A DNA stretch of 64,000 nucleotides, taken from Stramonita haemastoma. Taxonomy: Eukaryota > Mollusca > Gastropoda > Neogastropoda > Muricidae. This document shows positions 14,248 to 27,517 of this stretch, one piece after another; the first letter of the stretch is position 1, and each line of letters begins with the position of its first letter. A model generated the notes under the pieces. It saw nothing but the letters and a program-made list of their open reading frames with translations, ran no database searches and had not been told where the DNA came from. The stretch covers positions 37,093,957-37,157,956 of the forward strand of contig CM060334.1 in NCBI GenBank assembly GCA_030674155.1, written 5' to 3'. Both the position numbers and the translations under genes were made by a program.

Positions 14248-17200
14248 ACACACAGAGTACTTGAAACTTGTATCCAGTGAATAACTTCAATTTAAACTCT
14301 GCATGATTTATGTAATAAGCTTTCAAAAAGTTATGTAAAAGGCTAAAACTAAAGGATTCCTTGTAAACTTTGCAATTCTTGTATAATATATTTCATAATT
14401 TAAGATAATTTTCAATTTCCTAGAATTTTACTGTTAAAAATAGAATTTAGCTAAGCTAACTTCTGAGCTACAACAGGGCTGTCAAAGTGTTGAATAATAT
14501 AATTCATAAATGATGTACATGACATGACACATGTAACATACGTCAAAACTCTGAAAGTGAAAAATAATACTTGTGTGCCATTTGATTTACAAAGTAAAAG
14601 CTTCAAGCAGTGGCAATATTTTGGCACTTGTAGCACAACTGGTGTCAGAAAGTGGGACTGCATTATTATTTTTTTGATTCCTCTGTCTGTTCAATTTATT
14701 GATCATTCTTATGTCAGGCAGACGGCTAGTCAAAAGCTGATAACAGACCCTGGCAATTCAAAGATCTTTTTTATTTTCTCAATTTGCTATGACTTACTTA
14801 CCTGAGAACATAGAGAATGTCACAATTGAGAATGACACATCTTATAAATTTTGTTTAATAAAAAAAACTTTAACAATACAGTGCTGTCTTGACTCTAATC
14901 ATACAACTCCTCTTATAAAACTGGGGTTCTGTACTGAGTGTTCAGGCAGTGTGTCTGGTACAAGTTTAAACCTAACAGTAACACCAGTAGAGCTCTCACC
15001 TCTCTTTAGGTTGCAGACTGCATGCTGGGTATGTTTGTGTCATCCATGCCACCAGCCATATCTTGCCTACTCTTGAATGATAGATGGGTTTTTAAACATG
15101 TTCATTCACATCACATGACTTTGGACTTTGGTTTTAAGTCTCATGTGAAGGGTTAATGGAACCAGAACCTATCATGTAAGGTCAACTTCATGGGAAAATA
15201 AATCTTAATGGACTGATAGAACAGTAAGGTTTTACTTTACTTTTTGAACCCATACTCAAACTTCTAAGCATTATACCATCAGATTAGAAGTTAAATGCTC
15301 TATCCACCACTGGTTATTCTGACACCCCCCCCCCCTCTTAACATCAACAAACAACACTTAATAATATATTACAGTATTAGTATTTTCTCAGCATTAAATA
15401 TACAGTGGGTGAGGTAGACTCAGAGACTGATATGAGGGAAAGGCAGACTGGGAAAAAAAAGAGATGGTGTACAATGGCTGCAGCAACATCAGAAGAATCT
15501 TTAAATGTGTGTGTGTCACTGTGTGTGTGTGTGTGGTGTTGGGGGGGGGGGGGGGGGGGGGGGAGAAAGAGTGAAAATGTAACTTCTCCTCCAAGGTTTT
15601 CTTCAGTTCTAAAATAAATACAAAACAAAAGCAAACTAATTTAAAAGTAATTTTAAAAAAGCAACCAAATAATATAAAAGGAAAGCAAAGCAAAACAAAC
15701 AAAAACAACCAAAAACAAGGAGACAGGAAATTTATTTATTACAGTACAAATTTCTTTCAAATGTAAAAAAAAAAAAAAAAAAAAATTCTCTGAAAGTCAA
15801 AACAGTGTCAAGGCATTTGGTTTCCAAAGATTAAAAAAATAAAAATAAGCCAAAGTTCTTTGATAATGTGATATGGCCCCACAACCATTTACTGCCATTA
15901 AAAAATATACCAACCATGTATCATGTAATGCATAAAACTTCAGGACAGGGTGACCTACTCTACAGAGCTAGAAAAAAAAAAAGAGTAATTCTACCGCTAG
16001 TCAACGTATACTACAGTACTACTATACTGCAGTGCAGCTGCTCCTTGTTTCATTTTCAGTGCACTAGGTCAACCTGTCTACGCTTTACCACAACATCAAA
16101 CGGTCCTTTGTCAGTTTGTGTCACAGTGCTAGGTCCAAATGTCAAAGTGTGGACAGGAATGTTGAAGTGAACAAAATGCCCTTGTAGCAGTGCGGCAGTC
16201 ACCTCCTGTAAATTACACTGTCATCAGGACTCCCATGGGAAAACAGTTCACTGCCCTCAGCACCCGGTTCCTTCACCCAACCCCCTCCTTCCTTCCTTCC
16301 TTCCCCATGACTAGCTACTAGTGTGCATGTTGGAAGGTTTCACCAGACAGGTCTCTGTTCTTTGCTCTCTGTCAGCGCCTAAATCAGGAAAGCCACCACA
16401 AACCTATGAGTCAAACTAGTAAAGGCAGCACAAATCTGATCTTTAGTTGAGTAAAAACTGTAACAGTGTAAGATTAAAACATTTTTTTAAAAACACAAAC
16501 ATTCAATTTATCTGATTTAAGGTTAACTGTGCAAGAAAACTATGGTTTAAATAAAACTGTAATCATTATCAATCCCAGTGCTTCTGCACGCGCGCACACA
16601 CACACATGTACACACACACACAGAAGCACAGTTCTGGGTATAAGTTATAATGTAAAAAATTGTCAGAGTAACAACCATGCCCAAGGAAGCACAGTGCTTT
16701 GTGAGTGTGTGTTTGAGTGAGAGTGTGTGTGTGTGTGGTGTGTGTGGTGTGTGTGTGTGGTGTGTGTGTGTGTTGTGTGTGTGTGGTGTGTGCGTGCGTG
16801 CATGTGTGTGTTAGTAATACTAATAGTATGTGTGTGCATGCATGCATGCACGCAAGCAGATACTGAGATAGATAGACAGACAGACAGACAGACACACACA
16901 GCCCCAGAAAACACACGTAGTTGTACACACACTAACACCCACACACAACTTACACACACACTCACACATTCAACAAAAAAAAAAAGGAACAAGCAATCTT
17001 GAAGAAAAATACAAGAGAAGAATAGCCTAATAGTTTAAATAGTGTTAGGCCAACAAAGGCAACAAGCAAGAAAGGAGAAAAAACTAAATGAAAAAAAAAG
17101 AGAGAAAAAGAGTTGGGAAGAGAGAAAGCAAGAAAAGCCTACTGCCAAACTGTACAAATGTGACAATCATGGCATGTGTAACCAACCGTCAGTAAATAAA

Positions 17201-18014
17201 CACAGCTCTTGAAAGGAAGGAAATGGGAACAGGTAAGAATCAAAAGGTTAAAAAACCAAACCAAAACACCCCCCACCCCCTCAAAAAAGAGAAAAACCAG
17301 AAAGAAAAACATAACGAAAAAAAGAAAAAGAAGAAAAAAAAAGCAAGTATTATGAGAACCCATCCCTTCTTTCCAAGAAACAACAAAAAGTAATGATGTA
17401 CAGTGGAACAATTTGAAATTTAGCCACACACACAACACACACAGTGACACACACAGTAACACACACACACACACTATTCAATTATAATGTATACAGTATG
17501 TAACACAAAAATTTGCATACAGTGATACACATGCAGGCGCATGAATTCAAATGTATGCACACACACAACTGAAAAATTAAAGGAAAATAATTTTAACAAC
17601 TGAACAAGAAAACAAACCAACAACCCAAAACAAAGAGAAAATCCAAAGTCCACCGCCACCCTCTCCCAAAAAAAAAGAAGGAAAAAAAACAATAAACCCC
17701 AACAACAACCCCGCCCCCCCCCCCCACCCCCTCACCCCTCCCCCCCAAAACCAATAAAAAACAAAAACAAACCCCCAATAAGAAAAGCGGGAAAAAACAT
17801 TTCAATCAAAACTAAATATATATCAATTTCTTCAATTCTTGTTCACACCAACAACAAAAATATGTGGGCAGTAAAAAATCCATGTAAGTACCTCGTTTAA
17901 TTAAAAAATGGAAGGATTGCAGGAAGGCAGAAATTGAGAAGAGAAAATCTATGTCTTTTGTTTTAAAATTAATATTACTTGAACTGAGAACCACAACACA
18001 CCCAGTCAGTGAGT

Positions 18015-18056
<42 letters not shown>

Positions 18057-18326
18057 CGCACATGTGGACACAAAGAGTGACACACCGTTACTGTCTCAGT
18101 CAGTCAGTTTGTGAGCTTTTAATGAAGAATTAAGTTTTACACGAATGTCATAGTTTTCTAAATTTGTTTCTTTAGTCTTTAATATGATTTTTTGGCAAAT
18201 AACATTAGCAGTTAGTTTATTCCAGAGTTTTGGCTGGTTGGTGGGTTTTTTGTGTGTAATCATGTGTGTGTGTGTGTGTGTGTGTGTGTTTACTTTAACG
18301 TCTATTCACATTAACTAGTGATATTA

Positions 18327-18387
<61 letters not shown>

Positions 18388-18612
18388 ATTCATTTTTAGT
18401 TTTTATTTTATTTTATTTTGAAGATAATGGAATAAGCACTTGAATGCTTTTTTACATAAGTCCCTGTGTGTATGCAGTTTTGTAAATTTTGTCATGTCAT
18501 CCGCTCCTACTGGCACACAATGGCCTACTCTTCTCTTCTGAAAAGCTGAACTGGTTTTAAAAATAATGTGTGGAAAATGTTCTGCATGCGTTTGCACATG
18601 CGACCTTGATTT

Positions 18613-18692
<80 letters not shown>

Positions 18693-19791
18693 TGTGTGTG
18701 TGTGAGTGTGTGTGTGTGTCTATTTATTTATTTTATTCATGAATTATACACGTTTAAGTGGATATGAAGTTTGACGAGTATTTTATTTCTGAAGGGTTAC
18801 CTAACACCTGAATGAATTTAATAATACAGTGATACAATGAATATGGAGCACTCTTAAGGTTTTTTTGTGATTAAAAACATGAAACCAGAGCTCAATAGTT
18901 CATGATTGTCAGCAGAATGAGTTTAATTCACTTAGAAGTAATTTTTTTTCTTTTTTTTTTAAAGTAAATTTTCTTGAAATGTAATGTATATAAATCTATA
19001 CAAACCTCATAGGCCCATGTGCACTGAATGCCTGCAAATTGACGAACACATCGTCCAATCTCCACATCTTCATGCGTAGTGTACAAGTTGTTGAGACAGT
19101 ATCCAATATGTGGGGCTATTCTGCGGAGTGTTTCTCTACTGAAAATCATCCCAGGTCCACCCATGCAGAAGTTTTCTGTGGCCTTCAGACTCAACAGTCC
19201 CAGTTCTTCAGCTTTTCCTACTCCAGCCTGTCCAATAAACCTTGGCTGTGAACTGTTGATGGATCGCAGGAACTGATCAAGTTTGTCTCCTTTGATGAAC
19301 ACATCATCATCAGCACGCACAAACCACTCAAATTTGTTGATAAAATGATCATGCATATACTTCAACATCATAAAGGACTTTTTCTGTGGCGGATATGAAT
19401 CATCCACACCTGGTAATGCTACAACTGGCACACCATGCTTTGAAACAGAACCTTCACTGGAGAAAAACATCACTTTGCCATTTATTCGACTGGCCCAAGT
19501 TCTATGTGATGCCAAGCCACGGTTATCAATAAACTTTTTCGCTGTCATGATTCCAACAAAGACAAAATTATCCCGGTTTTTCCCAGTCTGTTCGTCCTGT
19601 CTTTCCACTTTGGGCTCATCTCCCTGACCAGAACCATCTCCTTGACCTAGGTCTGAGGGGCAACAGAAATCAGGTAGACCACATCGAGAGAGGAATCGGC
19701 TGGTGCACCAATTTGTCAGCAGTATCCCCACTAAAAAGCCGATAAGCCCAGTGAACAGAATTCTGGGAACACCATTTTTCCTCCTGGCCAT
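3974..19791 (-). CDS. CHSY1: Chondroitin sulfate synthase (CHSY1/CHSY3 type), complete, 4 exons
   Basis: Coding exons are 19006-19791, 6732-6908, 5585-5824 and 3974-5143, joined by three phase-0 GT-AG introns. The repaired protein is about 791 aa (human CHSY1 is 802). The family is a bifunctional type II Golgi glycosyltransferase that extends chondroitin by alternately adding GlcA and GalNAc. Visible features are a short cytoplasmic tail; a single membrane anchor at about residues 10-28; and an N-terminal fringe-like GT31 domain with the metal-binding DDD at 161-163, GGPG at 211 and EDVEIGRC at 241. The C-terminal GT7-like domain has DVD near 612-614 and GWGKEDVDL near 706-714. The exon 1/2 junction reads CTWAYE/MQQ, as in vertebrate CHSY. 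Exon 4 has three one-base losses, near 5054-5056, 4594-4601 and 4176-4181; together they restore a 390-residue frame ending at TAA 3974. The intact N-terminal DDD argues for CHSY1/3 over CHPF; CHSY1 versus CHSY3 is not resolved. Confidence 0.93.
5585..5824 (-). CDS. CHSY1: CHSY1 exon 3
   Basis: This exon has 80 codons, from V-E-L-L-R-E to D-D-A-V-E-Q. It carries the conserved block SREEVVAWEFFNKALFS and NPRRGMEG. The acceptor is TGATCAG and the donor is CAG/GTGAGC. Both ends are phase 0. The exon is unbroken. Confidence 0.92.
5867..6152 (-). mobile_element. tRNA-derived SINE, second family
   Basis: Read on the minus strand it begins with a tRNA-like head, AGGATAGCTCAGTGGTCAG, at the right end. 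It closes with short repeats of TTACC at the left end. The body shares long stretches with 28631-28892, including CTTCTCTAGGGGCCAGCAT on the plus strand. It lies in CHSY1 intron 2. Confidence 0.8.
6355..6417. repeat. (CA)n plus (ACAGT)n microsatellite
   Basis: A short CA run passes into eight tandem ACAGT-type pentamers (6380-6417). It lies in CHSY1 intron 2. Confidence 0.9.
6732..6908 (-). CDS. CHSY1: CHSY1 exon 2, preceded by a (TG)n acceptor region
   Basis: This exon of 59 codons starts MQQILYQNY and contains AMTLHPVKDPVYQYR, a conserved linker block of chondroitin synthases. The acceptor is GGACAG. The sequence upstream on the coding strand is an uninterrupted (TG)n run instead of a polypyrimidine tract. 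The donor is CAG/GTAACG. Confidence 0.92.
7518..7577. repeat. (TG)n microsatellite
   Basis: This uninterrupted TG dinucleotide run of about 30 units lies in CHSY1 intron 1 and is followed by a G run and GA-rich sequence. Confidence 0.95.
9508..9574. repeat. (GA)n microsatellite
   Basis: This pure GA run in CHSY1 intron 1 is followed some 50 bases later by an alternating CG/CA tract (ACGCGCGCGCGCACACAC). Confidence 0.95.
11803..11912. repeat. Compound (CA)n (CT)n (CA)n tract
   Basis: CA repeats flank a CT-rich block on both sides. The surrounding 11660-11790 is almost exclusively A and C on the plus strand. Confidence 0.9.
12530..12960. repeat. A/C-only low-complexity tract with poly-C runs
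   Basis: For over 400 bases the plus strand is nearly free of G and T and contains several runs of 10-19 C. The transcribed (CHSY1 sense) strand is therefore G/T-only with long G runs. Similar but shorter tracts occur at 1378-1560, 2640-2830, 7180-7280, 7850-8160, 17220-17340, 17580-17800, 43190-43330 and 61060-61145. Confidence 0.9.
13752..13843. repeat. (GA)n microsatellite
   Basis: This GA run of about 90 bases in CHSY1 intron 1 is almost uninterrupted. Confidence 0.95.
18614..18718. repeat. (TG)n microsatellite abutting a family-A SINE
   Basis: A TG run of about 100 bases starts where the SINE copy 18405-18605 ends. Two more TG runs lie at 18264-18290 and 18331-18384. Confidence 0.95.
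19006..19791 (-). CDS. CHSY1: CHSY1 exon 1: start codon, membrane anchor, fringe-like domain
   Basis: This exon encodes 262 residues and ends exactly at GAG/GTTTGT. The ATG at 19791 is the natural start. It is followed by basic residues and then a hydrophobic segment, the usual signal-anchor arrangement of Golgi glycosyltransferases. A Ser/Gly/Asp/Gln-rich stem (about residues 46-72) leads into the GT31-like catalytic domain. No frame break is visible in this exon. Confidence 0.93.
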
Positions 19792-20934
19792 AGTATCACG
19801 CTAGCCATTCACAAAAACATTCAGCATGGCCAGTGCCAAGTCTGGAATCGGTTCTATCACACAGCACGTGTAATGTGCATCAACAGTTGTAGACAGCATG
19901 TGTTTGGCCCACTCTGCTCCATTCACTTTAGAGCGTTCTTTCATCTAGGCTTTACGTCGAGATTTACAGTAGGCCTATCCGATGTTTGAAGTCGAGGAAG
20001 GAAGACAAAAATTAAAATCGATAAGACAACTCCGATCCACTCCTGTTCTGGCACTCCGGCGTTTTAATTGACCCTTTCAAAGTCACAATTCCATATCTTT
20101 CCGACTCATAACTCATCTACAGGTGGTTTTTACAGCAGGAAGTACTAAAAAAGAAGCGAACATTTCGACGGACTTTACAGCCCATCTTCCTATTAGGCCT
20201 ACCAACTCTCATGATTGAGTTTGGTCAGTCTCAGTGCCAGAACCACAGAACTTTCCGCTTCGCTAGAGTTCTGTTGTATGTTTTTGAAAACACCGACAAA
20301 AGTTTCCCCTAAGTCCAATCTCACCTTTTAAAGTTGCTGAAGTTCGACACAAGGCCTTTAATGTTAGCACAAAACCTGTATTTTTTGTCAATACTAACTC
20401 TGACGAATGAAGAATGGCTCAACACAAACCGCTACACCACAGACAACTCCCGCTGCCACGCAGCCATGCAAGCGTGCAATCGTCTGAATGGGCTCGGGAG
20501 TTCAGGGGTCAGTTTGGGCACACACTTTCATGACGTCATTAACGACATCTTTTGTTGGGATGTTTACAGTTACTGTAGCTAATAAATATTACTTGGCATT
20601 TAATTTATCTTTGGTTACAAAGCATTTCTGTTGATAACAAATATGCTTTAGATATTAAAAATGTGATTTTTGTATTATTGTCTCACCAATGCGTGTTGTC
20701 CAAAATGGCGACCAAGTCATCGACAATCCGCGAACGATCGCTAAACGAGAACCAGTTATCTTGGGTTTAGTGAATGCACGTTTTGTGAAAATGTCCTAAT
20801 TGCTTTAGGTGGCTTTGGTGTTTTGCAGCGTAAATATTGTGGTTATCAGTTGGACTGCAGAATTGAACTGCTTCTGTGACACTCTATGTTGGCAAGCTTA
20901 CTTGAGAACTTTGCAGCATCTAAACAACGCAATC
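19792..20934. promoter_or_regulatory. Divergent intergenic promoter region, CHSY1/RPRD2
   Basis: The two start codons are 1.14 kb apart and point away from each other. The interval has little repeat content compared with the rest of the window. It contains a full CRE palindrome TGACGTCA at 20531-20538 and CAAAATGGCG at 20701-20710, which resembles YY1-type elements often found near transcription starts. Transcription start sites cannot be located from sequence alone. Confidence 0.6.
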
Positions 20935-22868
20935 ATGGCGTCTGCAGGCCTAAACGAAGAGAACGTGGAGAAAAGGCTACTGTCTGTGACCAACAGTCAA
21001 GACAGCATTCAGAGTTTATCGCTCTGGATCATTCACCACAAAACGCACCATACGCGGATTGTGGAATTATGGTATAAAATCATGAAAAAGTCAGGTAAGT
21101 GCAAAACTTGGGAAAGTGCTATGCCTAGAGGCAGAGAATGTACATCATACACTATACATACATGCATGTATATTGTATGTGCCTTAGTCTTTTTCACTCA
21201 CTTCCATGGAAACACATTGCTAGTGTAAGGATCAAGGGCCTATTCTGTTTCAAACCATTGCCTCCTTTCTTTACATATGTTGTGTTGCAAAAGACTAGAG
21301 AGGGGTGGATTCAGCTATTCCTACAAGTTACAAAGTAAAAGTTACATTGCAATATGACTCTCTTCTAGTTTAGGGTTCACTTATTTGTTTTGTAAAGAAA
21401 CAAGATACAATACTGTCTGGGGACTGCAGTTACTAGAGTTAGGGAGATTCTTCATGGCAAGTATAATTCACATATATGATTTTCAATGGTTCATCAAATA
21501 AGAATTGTGAAAGTCAAAGATGCTTTCAACAATGCTAATCCCACAGTTGACCCTTTCATCACACATGAGTGTATCCCAATCGATGCACATCCATGGATGC
21601 ATACACATGCTTGTGCACGCATACATGTACACACACGCACGCGCGCACACACACAACACACATACACAGTGACACACACACACACTTGACACATACACAC
21701 ACTCACACACACACACACACTTTAAAAAAACCTTTTTATTTTATCCTTTTATATCGAGGATAATGAGATAAGCACTCTTGACATCTTGTGCTTTTTTAAA
21801 TCCAGTCCCCGTGTGTATGCAGTTTTGTAATATGTCATCTGTTCCCACCAGCACACGATGGCCTACTCTTACGTGTGTACATATTATACACAGGCAGACA
21901 GGCAAGCAGGCAATTTTAATTGTGATTTAAAGAATTGTAATTTTCATCCTCAACATACAAAACTAGTTTTTGGCAATCCCTGCCAAGACGGGTTGCAGGA
22001 GACTGGAAAAGACAGGTCATGAGCTGCTCTGGAGACAGAGTGAGAGTGCATTAGCTGAGGCCAGCAGGGAGACCTGCAGAGTCACTAGCACAGAACATCA
22101 GTAGACAAGGCACAACACATCCTATCCAGTATGGTCAGAACATGTTCTATTAGCATTATTCATTTATTGTTCATATTACTTTATTTGGAGGTGGATAAAT
22201 AAGCATTTATGTGCTCTTTAACATTCAGTCCCTGTGTGCATGCTTTTTTGAAAGTTTGTTATCTGTTCCACCAGCACACTTGGCCTACTCTTCCAAAATG
22301 CTGAACAGGTTTTGTTATGTAATGTTACTTGTGTGCCCAAGATCATGAAGATGTTCTGTGTACTTTCACAATAATAAGCCTTGGTATCATCAGAAGGACT
22401 ATCGGGGTGGGGGTATTGATTAACTCCAGGGAGGGAGGGGGGAATCCTCTTGAGGGGGGGGGGGGGGAGGCAATCCCCTTGACCAGGAACGGTGATGGCT
22501 CAAACCAGGGTTGAACCCAGGCTGTCAGGTCATAAGTGCAATGCTCTAGTCTGTATTTTTTTTTCTTCTTTTATTATTATTTTTTTTTTTCTTCTATTTT
22601 TTACTCTAACAAGTCTAATCACCAGGGTATCCTGTTCCCCTGCTGGCACATTATAGAAAACAGTGGAGAAAAAAAGCAATGTACACTGTACAGTATACAC
22701 AAAAACTCTGAAAGTGAAATTGTGACAAGGTGACACATTATTTATACAGCTCTAGGCACAGATGTACACACATGTACTGATGTAGATCATCTGTGCATGT
22801 ATGCACACACCTAGATCATTTCATTCTATTACAGTATTAGGTACACACACACACACAACACACAACAC

Positions 22869-22905
<37 letters not shown>

Positions 22906-22915
22906 ACAACATCAC

Positions 22916-22969
<54 letters not shown>

Positions 22970-24019
22970 AACATTCTGATAAAGTAGATCTAAACTAGGA
23001 ATGAGTGTATAATTTATTCCCACATGAGTGTTTTGTCATGTAAGATCAAGAGATGTGCATGTGTGGTATACTGGTAAAAATAAGTTTATAATAGATCAGC
23101 AGTCTATGATTAGTTTGGTAGATCATCTATTTGATTATATTGTGTTAAGTATACTGCAAAACCAAATCTGTCTGAGTGAATGTGTAAACAACATTTTTTT
23201 TTTTTTTCAGTCAAAGCATCTCATCGCCTGACCCTGTTTTACCTGTGCAATGATGTGGTTCAAAACTGCAAGCGCAAGAAAGCGGTGATTTTCAGAGACA
23301 CCTTCAGACCCCTGCTTAAACAGGCCACAGCACTTGCCAGGTAAGGCTGTGAATGCAGCGGAAATTGGAAAAGAACGTTTAAAAATGATATAAATTTTAT
23401 TACTTTATAACTTGTAAAAATGTACCAAAACATATATTTCAGGTTGGATGTCCAAAAGAGGGAATAAAAATACAGTAGATTTACAGTAGGAGAAAATATC
23501 AATTATCAGCACGCGTAAGTGCTATGAGGTATAACAATAAAAAGGTTTGCAAATGTATGGATCTGTACAATCACATGGTTTTATGCATGTATATATGTAC
23601 TAAGAAGTATGTATGTTAACACACACTTTAGAAATTTTTGCAAACACTAAGTTTTTTTGTTTTTTTTAATAAGGTGGGTTGGCTAAATGTTTGATTTTTT
23701 TTTTACAGTTTTTCAAACAGTACAAGCACACATCTGACCTCAAACTCCTTTCTCATCCAACTTTTTACCAGTACAAAACTAGGCTCTTGAAAAGTTTTCT
23801 GGTTTAATCATACATAATTGAAATAGAGCACTTGGGGGTTTTGTTTAAAGAGCAGATTCTGTTTTTTTCTTATGGCTAAGAAGGGGTTAGAAGTGTACTC
23901 TGTGTATAATACAGAACCATCTGTTTTTTTATTTCCTGTAGCTAAGAACTAAAGAAATACTTAGAAGTGTACTGTATGTAATAAAAAATATTAGAGGTGT
24001 GTGTGTGTGTGTGTGTGTG

Positions 24020-24052
<33 letters not shown>

Positions 24053-25301
24053 GTGCACCACATTTGTGCATGGGTTCATGGCAACTTTACATTTTGGCAG
24101 GGATGCCAGCATCAAGGGCAAAGTGGAGAGAATTTTCAACATCTGGGAGGAGAGACATGTCTATGACTCTGATTTCGTGGCTCAGCTGAAAGCTATCCTG
24201 GGTAAGTGGACATTCTTCCTGTCACTTGACATGTGCTGTATGTGTAGCAGTAATAACATTAATTTTGTTTTTATCTGTATTCATAGTTGCACAGTTTTAA
24301 TCGTAGATTGTAATGTGGTAACAGCCCTGTGTGGCCCCTGTAGTTGGCAGGGCTATTAACAAATGATTAAATTGGTATGCATTATATTGCAGCACTGTTG
24401 GTTGATAACATGGTGGTTAGCTATGGCCATGTACAGGTATATAAATTATATTAATCCTGGTCTAAGTCAGCAGCCTTCTCAGGAAATGTATAAGTACTCT
24501 GAGTAGATGTTCTTGCCCAGCTGGAAACGTCCTAATGTAGTAATATTTTTGTGTGGAATTTTGGACACTGATAGGCAAGAGAATTGAAAAAGAATATTAG
24601 GCATCCATCAGTCTCGGAAGACTATGGAGTTGTGCTCTAGGCTGTAGAGCGCAAAGCCTGGGTAAGTAAGTATGGAGGGCAAGCTGTTACCCATGCCTCC
24701 ATGTCGCTGGAATGATCCAGTGGAAAGGCAATAGCTAAAACGAATTGTTCCAGTGCCGTTGCAGGAGCTGCCAGAACGTTGCCATACACAGCTAGCCCCA
24801 AACCAACCTGGGGACTCCAACTCCCGGATTTTTCCTCAGGGACAGTGTCTGAAACAGGACACCTGTGTACATGCTGGGTTTTTTTGTTGTCGTCATCTGC
24901 TCCTACTGGCACACAATGGCCTACTCTTCAGAAAGGTGGAACGGGCTTTTAACGTGTGCGCAAGATGTTCTGAAAAAGAAAGTCACAATAATGATTACAC
25001 GTCAGATATTGCCACAGCAATGACAGCCACATTGACAGCCCTGATATGGCCTTCATGGTTGATGGGCTATTTAAATGAACTGAAGGGCATTTCCAGACAG
25101 TTTTGACTACTGCTGATAAGTGTTTGGGCATTGAGAAGGCAACCATTGCCAGTATTTTTTTTTATACATACACAGAGATACGTATACATGTGCACATATT
25201 CACACACACATCAATGAACACATGCACACAAACATGCACACATGCACACACACACACTCATGCACACACATGCACACACACTCATGCACACCACACACAC
25301 A

Positions 25302-25383
<82 letters not shown>

Positions 25384-27423
25384 ACAGAGCAAGTTATGAT
25401 AATCACTTTTAAGGAACAAAAGCTTGTATACCAAGAAGTTCAGTCAAAATTCAGTTTATGATCAGTACTGGCTGCTCAGTTTAAAAGATAAAATCTTTCA
25501 GATTATTCACACTTATAAAAAGAAAAAATGGTATTTTGCTTGGTGTAGCTGGTTGTTGTTTTTTTTTTCAACATAACTGCTGCGTAAACCTTCACTTAAA
25601 TGAATATTTGTTGAAAGTGACAGATGTTTGTAAAGTAATTTTGTGAATATTAAGTGTTTATTATAAACATACTCAATATTATACTTTTGTTGTTTTCCCG
25701 ATGAAAAGTCAGACAAATGATTTATGTAATTTTGACACAAGCTCAGTTTGTGAGAAGATGCAAAACAAATTTTGCATTTCTATGCATTTTTGCATTTCTT
25801 TCCCATTTTGGGTGTCAAACATGATTGCAATTTTAAAGACTCGTGTTGCAGATGGGACTCGACCAGAGGAAAGAAAGCATGAGCGGGGAGTGTTCCCCAA
25901 GTCCATTAGTCCAAAAGATCGACTGAAGGAAAAGGCCAAGGAGCGTGTAAGGGCGAAAGTGAAGGAGGAAGCCTATAGTCCTATGAGTGAGGATCTTGAG
26001 GACATTCAGCCCGCTGACCCCACCCTGGACCCTGTCGTCAAGGAAGAAGAGGAGGAGAAAGAGAAAGACGCTGATGCTGATGCCCCTAGTGAAGAAACCT
26101 TGGCTGTTTTCAAGGTCAGTTATTCCTGTCATAGTAGGCCCCTTTTTTATGCTCCCCCCCCCCCCTCCTTTTATGCTAACATGAGCCTCTGTCAAGACAA
26201 GAAAGTTTGTGCATGTGCTTTGGTAAATCCTGTAAATGAAGTTAGAGTTTTGGTGATGTCTGAAATTTCAAAGAAGTTATTTGCTTAAAAAAAAATTTTT
26301 TTTTTTAGATGGCTTTATTTATACCTTGCACTTGGTGTGCTAATGAATGGGAGGGAAGTGATGGAATCATTTGCCAGTTCTTAACAATGTTTATTTGTAT
26401 TGATGGATTCAAAATGTGGATTGATTTCTTTTATACACTTTTCAAGAATATGAAAGGTTAATTCATTAACCCAATGTTTGAAGAAAAAAAAATCATAATT
26501 TTTTTTCATTTGTTATATTGGTTCAGGGGGTGAAATTTCTGTGTGGGTGAGAAAATTACCTCTTGAGTATAAAGTTGGTAGAATTCGTTTTAGTTGACAT
26601 GAGCTGTTGTGAGCTTAGTTTGAATTTTTTCCCAGTTTATTCTTGCTGAATCGGAACAGACTCAACAGGCTGTGAATTTGGTTCTTGTTTTCCTTTTAGA
26701 CCTCAATTTAAACTTTTCCCAGGCATGGAATTTTTCTGTTGTTCTTCAGTCTTCAGTAGTTTAAATTTCCATTGTCTTAAAAAAAATTCTGGCTTAAATT
26801 TTTTTTCCTGATGTCCACATAGAGAACAAAAAGTCCTTCAAACAGCAGTCAAAATGATCAGAGAAAGCAAACATGACCTATTTGTTAACATCTCTTTGGA
26901 ACACTCAAACATTATCGGATGGCAAATGAGATTGAGAAACTAGTCAGAAATCACTTCATGTGGAGGTCAAAGTTGATGTACAACATGATCACTTCCTGAA
27001 GACTCTCATGATCCACTTCAGTTACTAGTCTTTCGGATGAGACGATAAACTGAGGTGCCGTGTGTTACACATCACTATTTAGCGTACGTAAAAGAACCCA
27101 CGGCAACAAGGGGGTTGGCCCTGGTAAAATTCTGTAGAAAAAAGCCACTCTGATAGGGAAACAAGTAAGTTGAATACAGGAAAAAGGAAAAAAATGGGTA
27201 GGCGCTGCACTTATGGCGACGCACTCTCCCTGGGGAGAACAGCCCAAATTTCATGCAGAGAAATCTGCTGTGACATAAAGTGGTACAAAATAGAAAATAC
27301 AGATGTTACCTTAATCTAAATGCTCACAATATATCACATGTTCATATCTCTCTTATATAGGCCAGATAGCCTGCAAAAACTGAATAAACCATTATTGTTA
27401 TACATCGACACACAGACAAACAG

Positions 27424-27517
<94 letters not shown>

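Larger units (their letters stand above)
6909..19005 (-). other. CHSY1 intron 1 (12.1 kb)
   Basis: The intron runs from GAG/GTTTGT to GGACAG/ATG. It contains microsatellites, A/C-only tracts and family-A SINE copies (8683-8810, 8932-9150, 10637-10715, 18405-18605). I see no additional exon; the residues on either side join as in vertebrate CHSY1. Confidence 0.85.

Noticed and set aside
3974..19791. CHSY1-like gene as a processed or decayed pseudogene
   Set aside because: It retains introns with good splice sites, both catalytic motifs and full length; the three breaks are single bases at error-prone sites.
20809..20934. N-terminal extension of RPRD2 upstream of ATG 20935
   Set aside because: The frame is open but has no ATG before 20935, and the CID domain begins normally after 20935.
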